From Micrococcales bacterium (GTDB taxonomy: Bacteria; Actinomycetota; Actinomycetes; Actinomycetales; Microbacteriaceae), in contig JACRGJ010000025.1 of NCBI GenBank assembly GCA_016212425.1, positions 1 to 48,788 of the forward strand: a stretch of 48,788 nucleotides of DNA, read 5' to 3'. Under the pieces are notes generated by a model. It saw nothing but the letters and a program-made list of their open reading frames with translations. It was not told the DNA's origin and did not search any database. Position numbers and translations under genes: made by a program. Below are positions 43,561-48,788 of this stretch, one piece after another. Position 1 is the first letter of the stretch. Each line of letters begins with the position of its first letter.

Positions 43561-45054
43561 GTGACCGTCCCCGCACTCGCGCTTTCCACCGATCCCGCGA
43601 CCCGGAGCGAGGCGGACGTTCTCGTCGTCGCGATGATCAAGACCGATGAGGGTCCCCGCCTCGCGACCGACGCCGACGAGCTGCTGAAGGTCGAGGAGTG
43701 GCTGGCCGCGCTGGGCGCGACCGGCGCCGCCGACGAGCTGATCCGGGTCGCCTCCCCCGCGGATGGCATGCCGCCCCTCGCCCTGGTCGGGCTGGGTGGT
43801 CCCGTGGCCACTCCGGAAGCGATCCGGGCAGCGGCGGGCTCCGCCGCTCGTCAACTCGCCGGCCTCGCGACGGTGGCCATCGCCGTGCCGGACCCCGCCG
43901 ATCCGGAACAGACCGCCGCCGCCCTGGAGGGTGCCGCCGTCGGCGCCTACGCCTTCACGGCCTATCGGACACTCGACCGCCCGGGCCCGCCGAGTGCGGT
44001 GGTGGTCCACGGGAGCGCGGAGGAGGGGGCGCTGCGCCACGCGGAAGCACTCGCACTGGCCGTGCATACCGTGCGCGACCTCGTCAACGCCCCGGCACTC
44101 GACCTCTACCCGGAGACCTTCGCGCAACGGGTCCGAGAGCTCGCCGACGGTCTGCCCGTCGAGGTGGAGGTGCTCGACGACGAGCAGTTGCGCACGGGCG
44201 GGTACGGCGGCATCGTCGGCGTCGGCCAGGGATCCGTCCGCGGTCCGCGCCTCGTCACCGTGCGCTACCAGCCGGAAGGCGCTGAGCGGCACGTCTCGCT
44301 CGTCGGCAAGGGCATCACCTTCGACTCCGGGGGCCTCTCCCTGAAGCCGGCTCCCGCGATGGTGGGGATGAAGTACGACATGACCGGCGCCGCCACGGTG
44401 CTCGCAGTGGTCCTCGCCGCCGCCCGACTCGCCCTGCCGACCCGCGTCACCGCTCGGCTGTGCCTGGCCGAGAACCTGCCCTCCGGCTCCGCGATCCGCC
44501 CGAACGACGTGCTCCGGATGCGCAGCGGAGCGACCGTCGAAGTGCTCAATACGGATGCCGAGGGGCGGCTGGTGCTCGCCGACGGCCTGGCGGACGCGAG
44601 TGCCGAGCATCCGGACGCCCTCATCGACGTCGCGACCCTGACCGGTGCCGCCCGGCTCGCCATGGGCGAGCGGATCGCGCCCGTCATGGGCGATGCGGAG
44701 CTGGCTCAGCGGATCGCCGCGGCGGGCGCGCGCGCCGGCGAGCTGTTCTGGCCGATGCCCCTCGCCGCCGAACTGCGGGCTGTGATCGAGAGCGACATCG
44801 CCGACATTGCGAACGCGAAGCCGGGCCACACGGCCGGCGGCATGATGGTGGCCGGGCTCTTCCTCCAGCACTTCGTCGGCACCGTCGGCGAGGGCGCCGA
44901 GAGGCGGCGGATCCCGTGGGCGCACCTCGACATCGCCGGGGTCGCGAACAACGGCGGCCGCGGTTGGGGACTGACGCCGAAAGGCGCGACCGGCGCGACG
45001 GTGCGCTCGCTGATCGGATTCGTCGAGGCTTTCGGCGACGACGCGAAGGGCTGA
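43561..45054 (+). CDS. pepA: Leucyl aminopeptidase (M17)
   Basis: A 497-residue cytosolic, two-metal aminopeptidase. The M17 signature NTDAEGRL, the metal/substrate-binding GKGITFDSGGLSLKP (Lys and Asp), KYDMTGAA, and the C-terminal GVANNGGRGWGLTPKGATGATVR are all present; length is normal. The start GTG 43561 is set by a TAGCAT hexamer 7 bases upstream. It is divergent from the PAC2 gene. A leader of 148 bases with its own -10 separates it from lpdA. PepA homologues can also bind DNA; nothing here speaks for or against that. Confidence 0.95.
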   Translation: MTVPALALSTDPATRSEADVLVVAMIKTDEGPRLATDADELLKVEEWLAALGATGAADELIRVASPADGMPPLALVGLGGPVATPEAIRAAAGSAARQLAGLATVAIAVPDPADPEQTAAALEGAAVGAYAFTAYRTLDRPGPPSAVVVHGSAEEGALRHAEALALAVHTVRDLVNAPALDLYPETFAQRVRELADGLPVEVEVLDDEQLRTGGYGGIVGVGQGSVRGPRLVTVRYQPEGAERHVSLVGKGITFDSGGLSLKPAPAMVGMKYDMTGAATVLAVVLAAARLALPTRVTARLCLAENLPSGSAIRPNDVLRMRSGATVEVLNTDAEGRLVLADGLADASAEHPDALIDVATLTGAARLAMGERIAPVMGDAELAQRIAAAGARAGELFWPMPLAAELRAVIESDIADIANAKPGHTAGGMMVAGLFLQHFVGTVGEGAERRRIPWAHLDIAGVANNGGRGWGLTPKGATGATVRSLIGFVEAFGDDAKG

Positions 45055-45111
45055 GCTCCGAGCTGCACGGGAGGTCGGTTGCCGAGTCCGGCCCGGCTCC
45101 GAACGCCGTAG

Positions 45112-45117
45112 TAGGGT
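45112..45117 (+). promoter_or_regulatory. -10 hexamer upstream of lpdA
   Basis: TAGGGT, 86 bases before the lpdA GTG. The leader between them carries GAGGAG at the proper distance, so lpdA uses a ribosome binding site. Confidence 0.35.
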
Positions 45118-45202
45118 CGTTGCGGCACGGAGGACCCGTGCCGGGACGGGCGCCGGATCCCCCCTTCCGCGGCGCCGACATCGATGCGCGAGGAGCCTCC
45201 GA

Positions 45203-46576
45203 GTGGCCGAGCAGAACTATGACCTTGTCGTCCTGGGAGCTGGCAGCGGCGGCTACGCCGCGGCGCTGCGAGCGGCCGAGCTCGGGATGTCGGTCGGGTT
45301 GATCGAGAAGAACAAGGTCGGCGGCACCTGCCTGCACGTGGGCTGCATCCCGACCAAGGCCCTGCTGCACGCGGCGGAGATCGCCAACGGCGCCCGTGAG
45401 GCGGCGCGCTTCGGGGTCAAGGCGAGCTTCGAGGGCATCGACGTCAGCGCGGTGACCGCGTATCGGGAGAGCATCGTCTCCTCCAAGTGGAAGGGTCTGC
45501 AGGGCCTGCTCAAGGCCCGCGGCGTCACGACCATCCAGGGCGAGGGGCGCCTGACCTCTCCCCGCTCCGTGCAGGTCGGCGACGACACCGTCACCGGCAC
45601 GAACGTCGTGCTCGCCACGGGCTCGTACTCCCGCAGCCTCCCGGGTCTCGACATCGGGGGACGCGTCATCACCTCGGAGCAGGCGCTCCAACTCGACTTC
45701 GTGCCGAAGAAGGTCGTCGTGCTCGGCGGCGGCGTGATCGGCGTCGAGTTCGCCAGCGTCTGGAACCACTGGGGTGCCGACGTCACGATCATCGAGGCGC
45801 TTCCGCACCTCGTCCCGAACGAGGACGAGTCGGTCAGCAAGCAGTTCGAACGCGCCTACCGCAAGCGTGGCATCCGATTCAGCCTCGGCACCCGGTTCCA
45901 GTCGGTGCAGCAGCACGACGACGGGGTCGTCGTCACCCTCGAAGACGGCTCGACCGTCGACGGGGAGTTCCTGCTGGTCGCCGTGGGCCGCGGCCCCGTG
46001 ACCGCGAACCTCGGCTACGAGGAGGTCGGCGTGAACATGGAACGCGGGTTCGTGCTCACCGACGAGCGGCTGCGCACCAACATCCCGGGCGTCTGGGCGG
46101 TGGGTGACATCGTCCCCGGCCTGCAGCTGGCGCACCGCGGCTTCCAGCACGGCATCTTCGTCGCAGAGGAGATCGCCGGACTGAACCCGATCGTCGTCGA
46201 GGACGTCAACATCCCCAAGGTGACCTACTCCGACCCGGAGGTCGCCTCGATCGGTTTGACCGAGGCGCGGGCCGCCGAGAAGCACGGCGCCGAGAACGTG
46301 TCGGTGTACGACTACAACCTCGCCGGCAACGGCAAGAGCCACATCCTCGAGACCTCCGGGTCTGTCAAGATCGTCCGCGTCAACGAGGGTCCCATCGTGG
46401 GCGTGCACATGATCGGGGCGCGCGTCGGCGAGCTGATCGGCGAGGCGCAGCTGGCGGTCAACTGGGAGGCGTACCCGGAGGATGTGGCACCCCTGCTGCA
46501 CGCGCATCCCACACAGAACGAGGCGCTCGGCGAGGCGTTCCTGGCGATCGCGGGAAAGCCGCTCCACGCGATCTGA
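45203..46576 (+). CDS. lpdA: Dihydrolipoyl dehydrogenase (E3)
   Basis: A 457-residue FAD enzyme that reoxidises the lipoyl groups of 2-oxo-acid dehydrogenase complexes using NAD. The FAD motif is LGAGSGGYAAA (residues 11-21), the redox disulfide Cys43/Cys48 is in GGTCLHVGCIPTK, the NAD motif VVLGGGVIGVEFA is near residue 173, and the active pair His-x4-Glu is in HAHPTQNEALGEA near the C-terminus. The GTG start has GAGGAG 7 bases upstream. sucB follows after 57 bases, so E3 and E2 of 2-oxoglutarate dehydrogenase are made together. Confidence 0.96.
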   Translation: MAEQNYDLVVLGAGSGGYAAALRAAELGMSVGLIEKNKVGGTCLHVGCIPTKALLHAAEIANGAREAARFGVKASFEGIDVSAVTAYRESIVSSKWKGLQGLLKARGVTTIQGEGRLTSPRSVQVGDDTVTGTNVVLATGSYSRSLPGLDIGGRVITSEQALQLDFVPKKVVVLGGGVIGVEFASVWNHWGADVTIIEALPHLVPNEDESVSKQFERAYRKRGIRFSLGTRFQSVQQHDDGVVVTLEDGSTVDGEFLLVAVGRGPVTANLGYEEVGVNMERGFVLTDERLRTNIPGVWAVGDIVPGLQLAHRGFQHGIFVAEEIAGLNPIVVEDVNIPKVTYSDPEVASIGLTEARAAEKHGAENVSVYDYNLAGNGKSHILETSGSVKIVRVNEGPIVGVHMIGARVGELIGEAQLAVNWEAYPEDVAPLLHAHPTQNEALGEAFLAIAGKPLHAI

Positions 46577-46597
46577 CCGCGCCGCGACACGCCCGCC

Positions 46598-46603
46598 TAA
46601 ACT
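46598..46603 (+). promoter_or_regulatory. -10 hexamer of sucB
   Basis: TAAACT in the 57-base lpdA-sucB gap, 30 bases before the sucB ATG, whose ribosome binding site is AAGGAG. It allows extra sucB transcription besides read-through from lpdA. Confidence 0.4.
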
Positions 46604-46633
46604 GATCAGCACAGCCACGAAGGAGCATCACCG

Positions 46634-48352
46634 ATGAGCGAATCCGTCAGCCTTCCCGCGCTCGGCGAGAGCGTCACCGAGGGCACGGTGACCCGCTGGC
46701 TCAAGCAGGTGGGCGATCGCGTGCAGGTCGACGAGCCGCTGCTCGAGGTCTCCACCGACAAGGTCGATACCGAGTTCCCCTCCCCCGTGGCGGGAGTGAT
46801 CGAGCAGATCCTGGTGCAGGAGGACGAGACCGTCGAGGTCGGTGCTCAGCTGGTCGTGATCGGCGACGGATCCGGCGCCGGCGAGTCCGACGGCGGCACT
46901 CCCGCATCCGCCGAGGCGACGACGCAGGAGGGCGCCCCCGAGGAGTCGGCCCCTCAGCAGTACCCCTCCGAAGGATCCGGAGACCCCGAGCAGGGCAGCA
47001 CCCAGCCCGCGGAGATCCCCGCCGCGGGGACCCCCAGCGCCGCACCGGCCCAGGGTGCGGACGCCGGCCCCGCGCCGCAGCCGGACCTCCAGCAGCAGCC
47101 GTTCGGCGGGCAGCCGTCGGACGCCACCACGGCGCAGGATGCGCACGACGCGCACGCGGCGGAGTCGCCCGGCCAGCTCGCCAACGAGGCGGGTGCCGGC
47201 ACCGCTGCGGCCGCCGAGGCACAGTACGCCAAGACGACCGCGGAGCAGCCGGTACCTTCGGACCAGCCCGGTGAGCAGACCCAGGCTGCGCCCCAGGAAC
47301 AGTCCGCGCCTCAGGAGCAGCCCGCGCCTCAAGAGCAGCCCGCACCTCAGGAGCAGCCCGCCGCACAGGAGCAGCCAGCACCCCAGGAGCAGCCCGCCGA
47401 GCAGGCACCGCCTGCCTCGGACGCACCGCACGCCGGGTATGTCACGCCCATCGTCCGCAAACTGGCGCATGAGAAGGGGATCGACCTTGCCGGCCTCACC
47501 GGCACCGGAGTGGGCGGCCGCATCCGCAAGCAGGACGTCCTCGACGCCGCCGACCGGGCGAACGCGCCCGGGGCCCCCGCCGCAGAGGCTTCTCAGGCGG
47601 CACCGGCGGCGACCGCGCGTGCGATCGAGGTGTCACCGTTGCGGGGTACGACCGCGGCGATGTCGCGTCTGCGCAAGGTCGTGGCGGAGCGGGCGGTCGT
47701 GTCGATGCAGACCACGGCCCAGCTCACCACCGTCGTCGAGGTCGATGTGACCCGCGTCGCGATGCTCCGCGACCGCGTGAAGAGCGACTTCCTCGAGAAG
47801 ACCGGCACCAAGCTCTCGTTCCTCCCGTTCTTCACCCTGGCGGCCGCCGAGGCGCTGAAGACCTACCCGATCATCAACGCCACGGTCAACGGCGACAGCA
47901 TCGTGTACCCGGACCACGAGAACGTCTCGATCGCCGTCGACACCGAGCGTGGACTGCTCACCCCGGTGGTGCGCAACGCGAGCGAGTCGAGCATCGCCGA
48001 CCTGGCGCGCGAGATCGCCGACCTCGCCGCGCGGACGCGGGAGAACAAGCTGAAGCCGGATGAGCTCTCCGGCGGCACGTTCACCGTGACGAACACCGGG
48101 TCGCGGGGAGCGCTGTTCGACACGCCACTGGTGTTCCTGCCCCAGGTCGCCATCCTGGGCACCGGCATCGTCGCGAAGAAGCCGCTCGTGGTGACTCAGG
48201 ATGGCGTCGATGCGATCGCCATCCGCTCGACCGTGTATCTCGCCCTCTCCTACGACCACCGGATCGTCGACGGCGCGGATGCGGCTCGCTTCCTCACGGC
48301 CGTGAAGACGCGCCTGGAGGCGGCGGACTTCGAGGGGCAGCTCGGCCTCTGA
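46634..48352 (+). CDS. sucB: 2-oxoglutarate dehydrogenase E2 (dihydrolipoamide succinyltransferase)
   Basis: A 572-residue E2 of the actinobacterial SucB type. One lipoyl domain (residues 1-80) carries Lys43 in EVSTDKVDTEFPSP. A linker of nearly 190 residues rich in Pro, Gln, Ala and Glu follows, with six copies of a six-residue unit (APQEQP type). The E3/E1-binding domain spans about 269-306 (VTPIVRKLAHEKGIDLAGLTGTG). The catalytic domain ends with SYDHRIVDGADAARF, His542 and Asp546 being the active residues. Many actinobacterial relatives have two lipoyl domains; this has one. It could also serve pyruvate dehydrogenase. The ATG follows AAGGAG. Confidence 0.93.
   Translation: MSESVSLPALGESVTEGTVTRWLKQVGDRVQVDEPLLEVSTDKVDTEFPSPVAGVIEQILVQEDETVEVGAQLVVIGDGSGAGESDGGTPASAEATTQEGAPEESAPQQYPSEGSGDPEQGSTQPAEIPAAGTPSAAPAQGADAGPAPQPDLQQQPFGGQPSDATTAQDAHDAHAAESPGQLANEAGAGTAAAAEAQYAKTTAEQPVPSDQPGEQTQAAPQEQSAPQEQPAPQEQPAPQEQPAAQEQPAPQEQPAEQAPPASDAPHAGYVTPIVRKLAHEKGIDLAGLTGTGVGGRIRKQDVLDAADRANAPGAPAAEASQAAPAATARAIEVSPLRGTTAAMSRLRKVVAERAVVSMQTTAQLTTVVEVDVTRVAMLRDRVKSDFLEKTGTKLSFLPFFTLAAAEALKTYPIINATVNGDSIVYPDHENVSIAVDTERGLLTPVVRNASESSIADLAREIADLAARTRENKLKPDELSGGTFTVTNTGSRGALFDTPLVFLPQVAILGTGIVAKKPLVVTQDGVDAIAIRSTVYLALSYDHRIVDGADAARFLTAVKTRLEAADFEGQLGL
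47288..47395 (+). repeat. Six 18-base in-frame repeats in the sucB linker
   Basis: Units start at 47288, 47306, 47324, 47342, 47360 and 47378, each coding for A-P/A-Q-E-Q-P/S. Differences are mainly at third codon positions, which indicates selection for the protein repeat. It makes an extended, flexible arm for the lipoyl domain. Confidence 0.85.
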
Positions 48353-48370
48353 GGACCGCCCGCCGCGTGG

Positions 48371-48402
48371 CGACCGCCGCGGTCATCCGACGGCCGCGGT
48401 CG
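48371..48402. terminator. Hairpin at the convergent end of sucB and the terminal gene
   Basis: CGACCGC (48371-48377) and GCGGTCG (48396-48402) form a 7-bp stem with further G-C pairs possible in the loop. It covers the stop codon of the minus-strand gene and lies 19 bases past sucB. No T-tract. Confidence 0.35.
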
Positions 48403-48788
48403 GCAGGTCCCGCAGGCGCCAGCCGCCGTCCGCTCGCCGTATCAGGGCGATCCGGACCGGCGGGTCGCCGGTCTCGATGATCGTGACCCCGCCGAGGAGC
48501 TGCACCGTGCGGGCTCCGGCGGCGGAGAGCACCGGCGCTGAGCCCGCCGCGATCGCCGCGGTGTCGACGACCGCCGCGGGCGATCCCGGCTCGTCGACGG
48601 CGATCAGGCATCGCGGGTCCTGATCGCGCAGGCAGCGATCACGAGTCCGCAGCAGCACCGGCAGCGCGACGAGCGGATCCGGGTCGCGCACCCTCGATCC
48701 GGCCGAGTCCGTCGCGCTCGGAGAGGATCCGCGCGCGGGGTCACCGCTGCCGGCGCCACCCGGTGCGGCGGGCGCCTCGGTCGGCGTG
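48383..48788 (-). CDS. Protein of unknown function, C-terminal part (cut by window edge)
   Basis: 135 codons are visible, open to the window edge, so the N-terminus is missing. The first 35 visible residues are rich in Ala, Pro, Gly, Ser and Thr (TEAPAAPGGAGSGDPARG), as in a linker or a secreted-protein stalk. A compact part follows with two close cysteines (DRCLRDQDPRCLIAV), which could form a disulfide, and strands such as RTVQLLGGVTIIETGDPPVRIALIRR, ending GGWRLRDLPTA. The look is that of an extracytoplasmic domain, but no family is recognised. It converges with sucB, 30 bases apart. Confidence 0.65.
   Translation of the reverse strand, partial: TPTEAPAAPGGAGSGDPARGSSPSATDSAGSRVRDPDPLVALPVLLRTRDRCLRDQDPRCLIAVDEPGSPAAVVDTAAIAAGSAPVLSAAGARTVQLLGGVTIIETGDPPVRIALIRRADGGWRLRDLPTAAVG

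Noticed and set aside
47288-47395. Regular 18-base repeats as a CRISPR or satellite array
   Set aside because: They are in frame within sucB, have no spacers and encode a Q/P/A/E linker.

Overview
The window looks like a chromosomal segment of a high-G+C actinobacterium, most likely Microbacteriaceae (Microbacterium/Leifsonia type). The base composition is about 70% G+C by eye. GTG starts are frequent, the dut-DUF3710-DUF3159 and DUF3000-rnd-fadA-fadB blocks are typical of Actinobacteria, and an extended sigA, SepH and an actinobacterial SucB are present. Coding density is very high and no gene-free stretch reaches 300 bases. I see no rRNA, insertion sequence, integrase or CRISPR array. The longest non-coding gaps (25092-25316, 38675-38896, 42281-42545, 45055-45202) hold promoters, leaders and a short repeat.

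Layout. 1-563: 5' part of thrS (minus). 564-2200: a tRNA locus with Gly(GCC)-Cys(GCA)-Val(GAC) on minus and Val(CAC) divergent on plus. The 3' end of each Val tRNA is duplicated a few hundred bases away, and each interval holds one small membrane-protein gene. 2187-4671: ammonium transporter amt with a GlnR-like operator, followed by a degenerate Amt paralogue lacking both pore histidines. 4708-9154: zapE, then divergently a rhodanese-sufE-RibD_C unit, then an alpha/beta hydrolase. 9269-14602: DUF3000, RNase D, thiolase fadA and multifunctional fadB (beta-oxidation). 14661-24274 (all minus): MFS exporter, dxs, DUF4192, acnA, DUF3159, DUF3710, dut. 24314-27541: DUF3093, DUF4193, sepH and a phosphodiesterase-type phosphatase.

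27554-38674: topoisomerase IV-like parC (plus) and parE (minus) flank an iron/siderophore uptake locus. That locus has a siderophore-interacting reductase, two FecCD permeases and an ATPase joined by 4-base overlaps, plus a separately promoted lipoprotein binding protein. Both promoters carry DtxR/IdeR-like boxes. A carboxylesterase lies between this locus and parE. 38897-42280: DUF7455 zinc protein, a stand-alone ATP-grasp, a CofE-like ligase and sigA. 42546-48352: PAC2 protein, leucyl aminopeptidase pepA, then lpdA and sucB of the 2-oxoglutarate dehydrogenase complex. The end holds part of an unknown gene on minus.

A recurring theme is leaderless gene starts: a TANNNT-like -10 hexamer sits 6-7 bases before an ATG/GTG/TTG at many genes, and this decides several start codons (for example rnd, pepA, dxs and the carboxylesterase). 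The most unusual features are the double att-like duplication at the two Val tRNAs, the histidine-less Amt paralogue whose stop codon lies inside one of those repeats, the unassigned 18-bp palindrome upstream of acnA, and the ATP-grasp/CofE-like pair beside sigA.
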